Shown: positions 13,332 to 20,962, counted from the first letter of the stretch. The stretch: DNA of 51,528 nt from Treponema sp. (GCA_024690865.1 JAILON010000121.1:1-51528), one strand, 5' to 3'. Notes: generated by a model from the letters alone, not told the origin. Made by a program: numbers and translations.

Positions 13332-16241
13332 CTACTGCTCTCCGCCCCGGCCTGGCCTGAGGGGAATGACTATTCCCTCCTCAGGCTCCACGTCTTCCTC
13401 GATGAAAGCATATCCATCGTCATTTCCGTATTCAAGCTGTCCGTTCAACGTCCGCTCGTCCAAACGGGTAGGCACGACCTTTGTGATGCCACGAGGCTGC
13501 ATGGTAATGCCGAGCATGGAATTCGCACATGCGGCAGTCTTGGAATGGTGCGTAATGACGACGTACTGGCTGACGTTCGCAAACTCACGCAGCATCCTGA
13601 CAAAGCTGCCGACGTTCGTATCATCCAGAGCCGCGTCTATCTCGTCCAGCAGGCAGAAAGGACTGGGGTGCACTTGGTATGTCGCGAAAAGCAGGGCAAC
13701 GGCGGTCATCGTCTTCTCGCCTCCCGAAAGCAGGGAAATGCTGGAGAGCTTCTTTCCCGGAGGCTGGGCGTAAATCTCTATGCCCGACGTGAGGACGGAC
13801 GCAGGTTCGGTCAGCCGCAGGTCGGCCCTGCCCCCGTTGAACAGGCGGCGGAACATATTGTGGAAATTCCTCCGTATCTGGTTATAGGTTTCCACGAACT
13901 TCCGGGAAGCCTCGCTGACAATCTCGCCCTTGACGCGCTGCAGGTCCTCGTAGGCTTTCCGTGCATCCTCAAGTGCCTGAAGGTTGTGCTCGTAGCGTTC
14001 CTTCTCCTCCTTGAACTGTTCCACCGCCATAAGGTTCGGGTTGCCAAGCGAGGAAATCTTCTCCTTGGTCTGCGAAAGCGTCGTCTGCAAGTTCCTCAGG
14101 AAGTCCTGCCCGGACGGGAGGGAATACATGCGCTCCTCGAATTCCATAAGGTCGCGGGAAAAGTTCTCCTGATAGTTCTGCCTGACGTTGCGGATTTCCG
14201 TCTCGGACTGGGCGATTGCCACGCTCAGGGCCTCAAGCCTTTTCTGCAAGCGTCCCCGCTCCTCAATCTTTTTCTGGAGAGAGCTTTCGCGCCCTTCAGT
14301 CTGACTTGAGAATTCCTCAATCTGGCTCGTGATGGACTGCATTTCCTGCACGACCGCCATCCCGCGCTGCTGAAGCTCGGCAATCTGTTCGTCCAGCTCC
14401 TCTAGCTGTTCTTCCAGTTCCCCGCCACGCTGCCTTTCCCGGAACAGGTCTTCCTGCTGTTCCTTCAGGGCCGCCTCAAGCTCCCCCCGCTTCCGTCGCA
14501 AGGCGGAAAGCTGCTGTTCCAGAAAGCCGATTTGCTGGGTCATCTCCGACTGATTCAGACGCAATTTGCCAAGAGTCTCCTTGTAGCCTGAGATTTTTCC
14601 GTCAAGCTCCCGGTTCGCCAGAGCAAGCTCCTCGTTCTGCGCGGAAAGCTCCACTATTCTCGCCTTATTTCCGGCAATCGAATCGTCTATCCCCCTCTTC
14701 CGGGTGATAATGCCCTCCGGTGCAAGGAAATCATCGATGAACTGGGGGCAGGTTTTGGCAAAATTTTCCACGCAGGTGCAAAGCCCGTCGAGCATTCCCC
14801 CAAGGTCAGAGAAGGACTGCACCGCATCCGAGGCGAACTGAGCCGCAGCCTTCTCCGTGTGGGACGGAAGGGAAGCAAAGTCTCGGAAGATGTTCTCCCG
14901 GCCAGAGATGAAAACTTTCATCTGCCCCAGACAGGTATCAAGCTCCTCGCGGGCTTTCTTGTTCCCGGCAGAGGAATAGCCCGCGTCCTTGAGCCGTGCG
15001 TCAAGCTCTGCCACAATGTCATCGGTAATCGCCGCAAGCTCCGAACCGAGCTTTTCCTGCATTTCTTCGATATCAGCTATAGATTTCTTGTTCCCGTCTA
15101 TCTGACGGTCATTGTCTTCCATCTGGGCGGAGCACTGCCTGACATTCTCAGTAAAGATTTCTATGTTATGACCGGCATCCTCAAGGAGCTTCTGCTTGTC
15201 GTGCCTGTCCACGCTCAGGGAATCCATTTCCTCGTCACATTCGTCGATTCTCTCCCCGCCCAGCTTTATGCGGCTTTCCAGCTGTCCGATTTTCTCCCGC
15301 ACGCTCCCCTGCTGCTCGCGCAGCTGCTTGGACAAAGCCTTCTTGCCTTCCTGTTCCTTAGCCATTGTCGCCGCATCCTTCTGGCAGACGACAAGACGTT
15401 CCTCAAGCAAGCGGATTTTTCCCGTATTCTCATGGAGCATAGCGGTCATCTTCTCTATCTCATCCGTCACGGCATTCCGCTTGCTCTCCGCCTCCGTTTT
15501 CTCCTGCTCCTGCTTCGTCTTGTTCGCTATGAAGCCCTTCAGCCGGAGCAGATGGATATCCCGCTCACAGTCCTTCCGCTCCTCCTGCAAGGCTCGGTAG
15601 CGGGTCGTCTCCTCGGCCTGCGCCTTGAGCGTCTCATAGCTGCGCTTGTTTTCCGAGAGCTTGCTTTCCAGCTGAGCAAGGTTCGCGCGGTACTTGTCCA
15701 GCTTGCCCTCCGCTTCCACGACATTGGACTTGCTTCGGCTTATGCCTGCGGCCTCCTCAAAGAGATATCGCCTCTCCTCCGGCTTGGATGACAGTACCTG
15801 GTCTATCTTGCCCTGTTCCATGACCGAATAGGCGGCTTTCCCCACACCGGTATCCATGAAGAGCTTGGCGACATCGCCCTGCGTGCACTGCTGGGCGTTT
15901 ATGAAGTACTCGTTCTCCTTATTGCGATACATGCGCCGACGGATGGAGACCTCGCCCGCATCGATGGGAAGCAGCCCGTTCTCATTGGAAAGCGTGAGCG
16001 TCACTTCCGCCATGCCGAGCGCGGGACGGTCGCCCGCCCCGTTGAAGATGATGTCCTCCATGGAGGCTGCACGGAGGTTCTTTGCCCGCCTTTCTGCCAG
16101 CACCCACTTTATGCCGTCCACCACATTGCTCTTGCCGCACCCGTTGTCACCGACGATGGCGGTTATTCCGTCCTCGAAGTTTATAAGCGTCCTGTCCGCA
16201 AAAGACTTGAACCCATACAGCTCCAAGCTTTTCAAAAACAT
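13332..16241 (-). CDS. smc: Chromosome segregation ATPase SMC
   Basis: 969 residues. Walker A GDNGCGKSN (31-39), two long coiled-coil arms, ABC signature LLSGGEKTMTAVALLF (from 837) and Walker B CLLDEIDAALDD (from 863) complete the ATPase head; the His of VVITHHSKT is the switch. SMC with ScpA/ScpB organises and segregates the chromosome. It is about 200 residues shorter than most bacterial SMCs. The middle (about 430-540) has a predicted helical stretch with cysteines (GMLDGLCTCVENFAKTC) instead of a typical hinge with paired glycines. scpA lies ten bases upstream, so both are one operon. Confidence 0.95.
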   Translation of the reverse strand: MFLKSLELYGFKSFADRTLINFEDGITAIVGDNGCGKSNVVDGIKWVLAERRAKNLRAASMEDIIFNGAGDRPALGMAEVTLTLSNENGLLPIDAGEVSIRRRMYRNKENEYFINAQQCTQGDVAKLFMDTGVGKAAYSVMEQGKIDQVLSSKPEERRYLFEEAAGISRSKSNVVEAEGKLDKYRANLAQLESKLSENKRSYETLKAQAEETTRYRALQEERKDCERDIHLLRLKGFIANKTKQEQEKTEAESKRNAVTDEIEKMTAMLHENTGKIRLLEERLVVCQKDAATMAKEQEGKKALSKQLREQQGSVREKIGQLESRIKLGGERIDECDEEMDSLSVDRHDKQKLLEDAGHNIEIFTENVRQCSAQMEDNDRQIDGNKKSIADIEEMQEKLGSELAAITDDIVAELDARLKDAGYSSAGNKKAREELDTCLGQMKVFISGRENIFRDFASLPSHTEKAAAQFASDAVQSFSDLGGMLDGLCTCVENFAKTCPQFIDDFLAPEGIITRKRGIDDSIAGNKARIVELSAQNEELALANRELDGKISGYKETLGKLRLNQSEMTQQIGFLEQQLSALRRKRGELEAALKEQQEDLFRERQRGGELEEQLEELDEQIAELQQRGMAVVQEMQSITSQIEEFSSQTEGRESSLQKKIEERGRLQKRLEALSVAIAQSETEIRNVRQNYQENFSRDLMEFEERMYSLPSGQDFLRNLQTTLSQTKEKISSLGNPNLMAVEQFKEEKERYEHNLQALEDARKAYEDLQRVKGEIVSEASRKFVETYNQIRRNFHNMFRRLFNGGRADLRLTEPASVLTSGIEIYAQPPGKKLSSISLLSGGEKTMTAVALLFATYQVHPSPFCLLDEIDAALDDTNVGSFVRMLREFANVSQYVVITHHSKTAACANSMLGITMQPRGITKVVPTRLDERTLNGQLEYGNDDGYAFIEEDVEPEEGIVIPLRPGRGGEQ

Positions 16242-16251
16242 GCGATACCCC

Positions 16252-17055
16252 CTAGTCCTGCTGCCGTTTGCAAAGCTTTATGTCCCCGAACGGCATTCTC
16301 TGGTACAAATCCGCAATCCCCTCTTTTCCGACCGCCCCAAGTACAGCCATGAAAGCGGCAATGACATCGAACACGTTTCCCCTCCGCGTAATCAGATTGG
16401 AGAACATGCACTCCCCATGCTCCGCAAGCAGACGCTTTATAAGAGCGGATTTTTCCTCCCGCAGATTTGCATCCTTGAGCTCAAGAATCTGAGCACTCCT
16501 GTTCTCAAAAGAAATCTCCTGAAAGAAGTTCTTCATTTCATCGAGCATCAGGTCTATGTCGGCCTGCGTCCACTCGCTCTCGTCGTCCAGGAAGGGAAGC
16601 ATCCTGGGATGCCGCCCCCGGTCGAACATCCAGCCATCCTGCTCCTCCCGTGCCTCAAGGAGTTCCGTCAGCTTTTTGAGCCGCTGGTACTCGATGAGGC
16701 TCTGAACCAGTTCTATGCGGGACTCTTCCCAGTCCTCATCTTCATCATTTCCTGTAAGCTCCACGGGGAGCATCATGCGGGTCTTGTAATACAAAAGCCG
16801 TGCGGCTCCCCGGTAGAACTCGCTCAGCTCCTGGAGGCCGATGTTCCCCACATAATCGAGGTATGCAATGTACTGCTCGGTTATCTGTGCAATGGGTATG
16901 TCATAGATGTTCAGCTTACACGCAAGAAGCTGCATGCACAGCTCCTCAAGCGTGTACTCCGCCCCTGCCACGCTGAATGTCTCGGGGTACACGGGCGGAA
17001 AGTTCTTCTTGCTCCCGTCATCTTCCATTTGACTTGTCTCCCCTCGCGGGTTCAT
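16252..17055 (-). CDS. scpA: Segregation and condensation protein A
   Basis: 267 residues if the ATG at 17055 is used (AGGTGG upstream); a second ATG at 17028 also has a ribosome site (GGGGAG), so the first nine residues are uncertain. LEELCMQLLACKLNIYDIPI then AQITEQYIAYLDYV is the kleisin N-terminal helix pair that binds the SMC neck. YRGAARLLYYKTRMMLP follows, and the C-terminal winged helix (DVIAAFMAVLGAVGKEGI) binds the SMC head. Kleisin subunit of the condensin complex; directly precedes smc. The usual third gene, scpB, is not next to it. Confidence 0.9.
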   Translation of the reverse strand: MNPRGETSQMEDDGSKKNFPPVYPETFSVAGAEYTLEELCMQLLACKLNIYDIPIAQITEQYIAYLDYVGNIGLQELSEFYRGAARLLYYKTRMMLPVELTGNDEDEDWEESRIELVQSLIEYQRLKKLTELLEAREEQDGWMFDRGRHPRMLPFLDDESEWTQADIDLMLDEMKNFFQEISFENRSAQILELKDANLREEKSALIKRLLAEHGECMFSNLITRRGNVFDVIAAFMAVLGAVGKEGIADLYQRMPFGDIKLCKRQQD

Positions 17056-17113
17056 TCTGTCCACCTTCAAAGAGTCCGAGGCAACAAAACTGCCACGAAC
17101 TTTTGAAACTGCC

Positions 17114-17872
17114 TCAACTACGTTCTTTCAGCAAGAGGAATTTCTGCATGACATCATCCAGCTCTTTCCGGGAAATTTTCATGGCCTCGAAAAGGGCCTC
17201 GTCAGCTGCCTTGAAGAGTTCTTCGGGGTATGGGCGTTCCATGACAGCAGAAAGCGGCTGCCGAATCGGAATGTATATCCAGTTTTCCATACAGTCATCC
17301 TGAACCTGAAGGGCGTTGAACTCAGAGAGAACTTCATCGGGAAGGGGGCTTTCCGTGTTCACCGCAATGGACAGCGCGTAATCGGGATTTTTCTCCTGCA
17401 TACGTGGCTCAAAGCCTATCCACATAAAATGTTCAATCTTGTTCTCCCAGAAATACCGCCCGGTGCCATGCTCGGAGTTCTGCCCAACGCCCTTCGTAAA
17501 AAACTGGTCATCAAGTGCTTTCAAGTATGCCTCGCAGAACAGCAGGATTGAAAGCTGCCTCGCGTTCGGTTTGTAGCTTGAGAATCTGAGCGGAACGCCT
17601 TTTACCAAAAGATCAGGGTCTTCCTGCGAAGCGTCCTTTTTCCCGAAATGAGGATTGGGCAGATTGAACTCCGTGGCATCCGGCCTGAATACATCCGCGG
17701 AGACATCGAACGCATCCGACAGCTTTATAATGCTTTCAAAGTAGATGTTCTGCCGGAGCTTGTACTCCCATTTTCCGATTGTCGATTCGTCCACGCAGAT
17801 CTCCTCGGCGAGCCGGGCCTGCGTCCATCCCCTTTCATTCCTCAGTTTCCTAATCGTATCTGACAATTCCAT
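17114..17872 (-). CDS. XRE-family transcriptional regulator with large C-terminal domain
   Basis: 252 residues, ATG at 17872 after AGGAGG. Residues 1-65 are a Cro/C1 helix-turn-helix: IRKLRNERGWTQARLAEEIC, then VDESTIGKWEYKLRQN. The remaining 185 residues are not recognised; they include FWENKIEHFMWIGFEP and ENWIYIPIRQPLSAVMERPY and may bind a ligand or partner. No membrane segment. Two promoters are visible upstream: the 71-bp module shared with the zinc-finger gene (proximal, TATAAT) and copy c of the five-copy element (distal). Such a regulator could be the factor that binds the element, since it would then be autoregulated; this is inference. Confidence 0.85.
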   Translation of the reverse strand: MELSDTIRKLRNERGWTQARLAEEICVDESTIGKWEYKLRQNIYFESIIKLSDAFDVSADVFRPDATEFNLPNPHFGKKDASQEDPDLLVKGVPLRFSSYKPNARQLSILLFCEAYLKALDDQFFTKGVGQNSEHGTGRYFWENKIEHFMWIGFEPRMQEKNPDYALSIAVNTESPLPDEVLSEFNALQVQDDCMENWIYIPIRQPLSAVMERPYPEELFKAADEALFEAMKISRKELDDVMQKFLLLKERS

Positions 17873-17886
17873 ATTTGTCCTCCTAT

Positions 17887-17957
17887 GATTCAATACACAC
17901 ATGATTATAGCGAATGCTACGGCTCTCTTAAACTGACAGCTGGCAAGTATTTTTTCA
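17887..17957 (-). repeat. 71-bp shared promoter module, copy 2 (XRE gene)
   Basis: About 85% identical to 9588-9658 upstream of the zinc-finger gene. On the minus strand it holds TTGCCAGCTGTCAG, GCATTCGC and TATAAT, and ends 15 bases before the XRE start codon. Confidence 0.75.
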
Positions 17958-18016
17958 CACTTCCGAAAAAAGTGCATCTATCGCTCTCCCCCTGTCCGCA
18001 AGATCTTACAGTTCTA

Positions 18017-18049
18017 TATATAGCACAGCCCACTATCATTTCACGATGG
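18017..18049 (-). promoter_or_regulatory. Five-copy promoter element, copy c (XRE gene, distal promoter)
   Basis: Minus strand: core CCATCGTGAAATGATAG (18033-18049), 10 bp TGGGCTGTGC, then TATATA (18017-18022). The other strand reads TATCAT, six bases, ATG and a 21-codon open frame (18046-18111) that begins like the one next to copy d. Confidence 0.6.
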
Positions 18050-18148
18050 AGGGTCAAAGATTTTTGAAAAAAATATCCTGCAAAGAAGATGAAGATGCGG
18101 CACTTGTATAAAAGTGCCAGGATGCCTATACTGAGATGAGTTCTGACT

Positions 18149-18706
18149 ATGACCACAGCATTGAATACAAAGACCGGATTGCCTGAAGCCTCAACCTTCC
18201 GCTTTATTGCAAACGAGGAGCATTACCGCGAGGTCATCGGGCGCATGCAGACCGTCAAGAAGCTGCTCTGGATCGGGACGACGGACATAAAAGACCTGTA
18301 CGTAAAGGAAGGCCGCGGCTCCAAGCCGCTCTTGGAAACACTTTCCGATCTGGTACAGGCAGGCGTGGCAATCCGCCTGATTCATGCGAAGGAACCGGGA
18401 CCCGCATTCCGCAAGGACTTTGACCGCTACCCGGCCCTCATCGAAGGCATGGAGCGGGTCCTTTGCCCGCGCGTCCATTTTAAAATCATCATCTTTGATT
18501 TGAAAGCTGTCTACGTTGGTTCGGCAAACCTGACAGGAGCGGGGCTCGGCATGAAGGGAGAGAACACGCGAAACTTTGAGGCGGGCGTGTTGAGCACGGA
18601 CAAGGATTTTGTCCGCGCGGCCGCCAAGCAGTTCGACGATGTCTGGATGGGAGCGCACTGCAAGTCGTGCCGCAGGAAGCAGTTCTGCGCCGACCCGATT
18701 GTGTAA
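18149..18706 (+). CDS. Phospholipase D-like (single HKD) protein with C-terminal cysteine cluster
   Basis: 185 residues. One PLD motif, VHFKIIIFDLKAVYVGSANL then TGAGLGMKGEN: His-x-Lys-x4-Asp with the G-S-A-N that follows. Single-motif PLD proteins act as dimers; relatives are DNA nucleases (Nuc, BfiI) or phosphodiesterases. The C terminus CKSCRRKQFC (C-x2-C-x4-C) suggests a small metal site. No signal peptide, so a cytoplasmic nuclease is more likely than a secreted lipase. No Shine-Dalgarno is seen; a -10-like TATACT lies 16 bases before the ATG. Alone in its direction among toxin-antitoxin genes. Confidence 0.85.
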   Translation: MTTALNTKTGLPEASTFRFIANEEHYREVIGRMQTVKKLLWIGTTDIKDLYVKEGRGSKPLLETLSDLVQAGVAIRLIHAKEPGPAFRKDFDRYPALIEGMERVLCPRVHFKIIIFDLKAVYVGSANLTGAGLGMKGENTRNFEAGVLSTDKDFVRAAAKQFDDVWMGAHCKSCRRKQFCADPIV

Positions 18707-18759
18707 ACGCTGAAAGCAGGCATAGGCACAAAAATCAGCCCCTCTTGGGCAATCACCTT

Positions 18760-19014
18760 CTAGGCATTGTTCATATCTTCCATGAATTCTGATTCATCAT
18801 CGAACTGGAAAATTGAAACGCCGTTCTGTCCCAAGAATCGTATGAAATCCTCTTCCGTCATTTCGGCAATCTCGGCACAGTAGCCCAAAGAAACATGACG
18901 ACGGTTGTAATACTCAAGGGCTATCAGCTTTTTTGCCCAGTCGTTCACCTGAACAACCGTCATGTGCGTATCGTACAAAACTGCATCCGGTATCTTGACA
19001 GCCACCTGACACAT
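18760..19014 (-). CDS. UPF0175-like antitoxin
   Basis: 84 residues, ATG at 19014 after GGAGGAGG. VKIPDAVLYDTHMTVVQVND is a ribbon-like N-terminal part, and LIALEYYNRRHVSLGYCAEI then AEMTEEDFIRFLGQNGVSIF is the UPF0175 helix-turn-helix signature (V-S-L-G-x-A-A-E-x-A-x-M-x-x-x-x-F). Such proteins are antitoxins for PIN-like toxins, normally encoded next door. No PIN-domain gene follows; the next gene on this strand downstream is the XRE regulator 0.9 kb away. It is therefore an orphan antitoxin or has been recruited as a regulator. A 16-bp perfect inverted repeat directly upstream is its probable operator. Confidence 0.7.
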   Translation of the reverse strand: MCQVAVKIPDAVLYDTHMTVVQVNDWAKKLIALEYYNRRHVSLGYCAEIAEMTEEDFIRFLGQNGVSIFQFDDESEFMEDMNNA

Positions 19015-19030
19015 AGGAAACCTCCTCCGT

Positions 19031-19080
19031 TATACTAGACCTGTTCGAAACTAACTGGGGTTCAGAACAGGTCTAGTATA
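19031..19080. repeat. Perfect 16-bp inverted repeat upstream of the UPF0175 gene
   Basis: TATACTAGACCTGTTC (19031-19046) pairs perfectly with 19065-19080 around an 18-base spacer. Each arm includes a TATACT -10-like box, so the site could be an operator overlapping promoters in both directions. It lies 17 bases before the UPF0175 start and 55 bases beyond the stop of doc, so it could also terminate doc as an RNA hairpin, although no T-run follows. Confidence 0.65.
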
Positions 19081-19135
19081 CCACATGTTCAAAGGATTGT
19101 ATACAGACGGAAGCAGATTCTGCTTGCACCTCCTT

Positions 19136-19516
19136 TTACCCCTTCTGGTGCTTTCCAATCCATTCCAGAAGCCCGGCCTCATCAAGCGCGCCCGAGGCAA
19201 GGGCAAAGAATGTGCCGGAAAGCTCCTGCTGGCTGTAGTCAAGCTCCACTCCGTTCAGCGCGAGAAACACGAGCATGGAGTGGCAGGCTATCCGCTTGTT
19301 GCCGTCGAGCAGGGCATGGTTCTTGGCAAGGCCGAACGCAAGCCGGGCTGCCTTGGCCTGGACCGTAGGGTACAGGTCCTCCCCGCCGAACGCCTGGAAA
19401 GGCTGCTCTAGGGCGGAATCCAAGAGGGCCTCCTCGCGGATTCCCGAAGCCCCGCCCGTCAGGGAGGCAAGCTTCCCGTGCATCGCGAGGATTTGTTTCT
19501 TAGTCAGCATAATCAT
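19136..19516 (-). CDS. doc: Doc-type Fic-domain toxin
   Basis: 126 residues. The Doc/Fic signature is HALLDGNKR, matching H-x-[FL]-x-D-G-N-K-R, after the conserved helix AARLAFGLAKN; the N-terminal TKKQILAMHGKLASLTGGAS and IREEALLDSALEQPFQAF are typical of Doc. Doc phosphorylates EF-Tu and blocks translation. All catalytic residues (His, Asp, Asn, Lys, Arg) are present. The start overlaps the antitoxin stop by four bases (ATGA), so toxin translation depends on antitoxin translation. Confidence 0.92.
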   Translation of the reverse strand: MIMLTKKQILAMHGKLASLTGGASGIREEALLDSALEQPFQAFGGEDLYPTVQAKAARLAFGLAKNHALLDGNKRIACHSMLVFLALNGVELDYSQQELSGTFFALASGALDEAGLLEWIGKHQKG

Positions 19517-19698
19517 TTTGCAAGCTCCTTGTAGGCTTCCAGATTTCTCTGCATCAGCGTGTCGGAAACAGCCATGACCTCAACGTCAGGCAAGGTTGAG
19601 TCTCCCTCACGGACAAATGCGGACACGTTCTCTTTCTCAGCGGATGCGGGCACAGCTTTCCCGCCAGCACCCAGCGTTTTCACGTTGCAATCTTTCAT
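19513..19698 (-). CDS. Antitoxin of the Doc pair
   Basis: 61 residues. It lacks an obvious DNA-binding fold. The tail MQRNLEAYKELAK is the short amphipathic helix typically used by Phd-like and related antitoxins to plug the Doc/Fic active site. The N-terminal 40 residues (KTLGAGGKAVPASAEKENVS) look disordered. Identification rests mainly on position and coupling to doc. Its ATG lies six bases after the -10 TATACT of element copy d with no Shine-Dalgarno, so its mRNA is probably leaderless. Confidence 0.75.
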   Translation of the reverse strand: MKDCNVKTLGAGGKAVPASAEKENVSAFVREGDSTLPDVEVMAVSDTLMQRNLEAYKELAK

Positions 19699-19704
19699 GA
19701 AGAC

Positions 19705-19737
19705 AGTATAGCATAGGTGACTATCATTTCGCGATGG
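19705..19737 (-). promoter_or_regulatory. Five-copy promoter element, copy d (Doc operon)
   Basis: Minus strand: core CCATCGCGAAATGATAG (19721-19737), 10 bp, TATACT (19705-19710), then six bases to the antitoxin ATG. On the plus strand the same core gives TATCAT, six bases, and the ATG of the 53-codon frame at 19734. The element may thus be a divergent promoter. Confidence 0.65.
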
Positions 19738-19895
19738 AGAGGAAAAGATTTAAAAAATTTTCGGCCGGCAGAATCAGTTATCTCCCCCTTGCCGACAGCT
19801 TTGCGGAATGCTACAGTGGTATATGGTTGCAAGGAGCCGTCAGGGAGATGCAGGAAATGCTGACACGGCACGAAAAGCAGGGGAAACAGGATTAG
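19734..19895 (+). CDS. Possible 53-residue protein upstream of the metallophosphoesterase
   Basis: Open frame starting inside element copy d and ending three bases before the metallophosphoesterase ATG. It begins MERKRFKKFSAGRISYLPLA and ends with a charged amphipathic helix. Its first eight codons resemble frames next to copies b (MMERKRFPKN) and c (MEGQRFLKK), partly by shared DNA. The tight spacing to the next gene and absence of another promoter favour real translation. No family is recognised. Confidence 0.4.
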   Translation: MERKRFKKFSAGRISYLPLADSFAECYSGIWLQGAVREMQEMLTRHEKQGKQD

Positions 19896-19898
19896 CAG

Positions 19899-20660
19899 AT
19901 GATTTACATAACCGGAGACACCCACAACGATATTGACGCATCCAATGCCGCCACGAAGAACATACGGTATTGCTGCAAGGCGCAAGGAGTTGACTACAAG
20001 GACATCACGAACCTCATCGTGCTCGGTGACTTCGGTCTTCCGTGGTACGACTGCCCTGTGAACGAGAACGGCATTGCCCCGCTGAACAAGAGCGATGCCC
20101 ACCTGCTCAAATGGTACAAGGAGAAGCCCTTCACGATTCTCGCCGTAATGGGGAACCACGACAACTACGACATGATTCAGAAACTGCCGGAGGTGGAGAT
20201 GTTCGGTTCCACCGTGCTGAAAGTGAGCAGCAACATCTTTTACCTGAGGCGCGGTGTGGCGTACACCATCGAAGGAAAATCTTTCCTCGTGCTCGGGGGA
20301 GCGCGGAGCGTTGACGTAGCTTACCGGATTCCGCACCGCTCATGGTGGGAGCAGGAAACATGGACGGAAGATGAAAAGGAATCGCTTTTCACCATGCTTG
20401 AGAAACAGGGGACAAGCTTTGATTACGTCCTTTCCCACACGGGGCCGTCTGCAGGAATCATCTGCGCTGACCCGTCATTTGCCAGCGGCGAGAAGCAGAA
20501 GGAGCTACAGGAAGATGCCACGGTCAGCCTGAACGACAGGGTTGACCAGATTGTGTCCTACAAGAAATGGTTCTTCGGCCACTGGCACAGCGATTGGGGC
20601 TACGAGAATCTGGCACAGGCCCGCTATGTCCCGCTCTATCACCGTGGCGTGGTGGTATAG
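19899..20660 (+). CDS. Calcineurin-like metallophosphoesterase
   Basis: 253 residues with every metal-binding motif of the family: GDTHND (residues 6-11), VLGDFG, VMGNHDN, VLSHTGPS and FFGHWHSDWG. These residues bind two metal ions. Likely a cytoplasmic phosphodiesterase or protein phosphatase; substrate unknown. No signal peptide. A weak AGGA precedes the ATG. It follows the small frame at 19734 by three bases and precedes an antidote-like fragment by two, so the three appear to be one operon fired from element copy d. Confidence 0.9.
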   Translation: MIYITGDTHNDIDASNAATKNIRYCCKAQGVDYKDITNLIVLGDFGLPWYDCPVNENGIAPLNKSDAHLLKWYKEKPFTILAVMGNHDNYDMIQKLPEVEMFGSTVLKVSSNIFYLRRGVAYTIEGKSFLVLGGARSVDVAYRIPHRSWWEQETWTEDEKESLFTMLEKQGTSFDYVLSHTGPSAGIICADPSFASGEKQKELQEDATVSLNDRVDQIVSYKKWFFGHWHSDWGYENLAQARYVPLYHRGVVV

Positions 20661-20662
20661 GC

Positions 20663-20869
20663 ATGGAAAAGCTGACAGAATTCGATATGGCGGAATACCT
20701 TGATACCGAAGAATTGCAGAAAGGATATCTGGACTATAACGCACAGGAAGGAACGCCCGAAGATTTACTCAGGGCCATACATGTTGTTGCAAAGGCACGT
20801 GGAATGTCAAAGACTGCAAAGGATGCGGGAATAACAAGGGACGGTCTTTACAAAGCCCTGTTCCCGTGA
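20663..20869 (+). CDS. Addiction-module antidote protein, C-terminally shortened
   Basis: 68 residues. EFDMAEYLDTEELQKGYLDY then EDLLRAIHVVAKARGMSKTA and DAGITRDGLYKALFP match the front of HigA-like probable addiction-module antidotes (COG3636-type). The family normally continues for about 30 residues after L-Y-K-A-x-S (Gly-Asn-Pro, then the last helices of the HTH); these are missing here because the frame stops at once. The partner killer gene is also absent. It may be a decaying antidote or a short form retained as regulator. Confidence 0.7.
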   Translation: MEKLTEFDMAEYLDTEELQKGYLDYNAQEGTPEDLLRAIHVVAKARGMSKTAKDAGITRDGLYKALFP

Positions 20870-20923
20870 CGACATCGCCCGAGGCCACGCACTCCGCGAG
20901 AGGAACGAAAAAAAATTCGTCCG

Positions 20924-20956
20924 GCATCACCAAATGATAGGAATCTGTGCTATAAT
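20924..20956 (+). promoter_or_regulatory. Five-copy promoter element, copy e (WYL regulator)
   Basis: Plus strand: core GCATCACCAAATGATAG (20924-20940), spacer GAATCTGTGC of 10 bp, TATAAT (20951-20956), six bases, ATG at 20963. It is the only copy in this orientation and the strongest -10. The opposite strand reads TATCAT, six bases, ATG. Confidence 0.65.
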
Positions 20957-20962
20957 GGAGGC

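Noticed and set aside
13366..13773. Plus-strand open frames opposite the 3' end of smc
   Set aside because: They mirror the SMC signature and Walker B region on the other strand.
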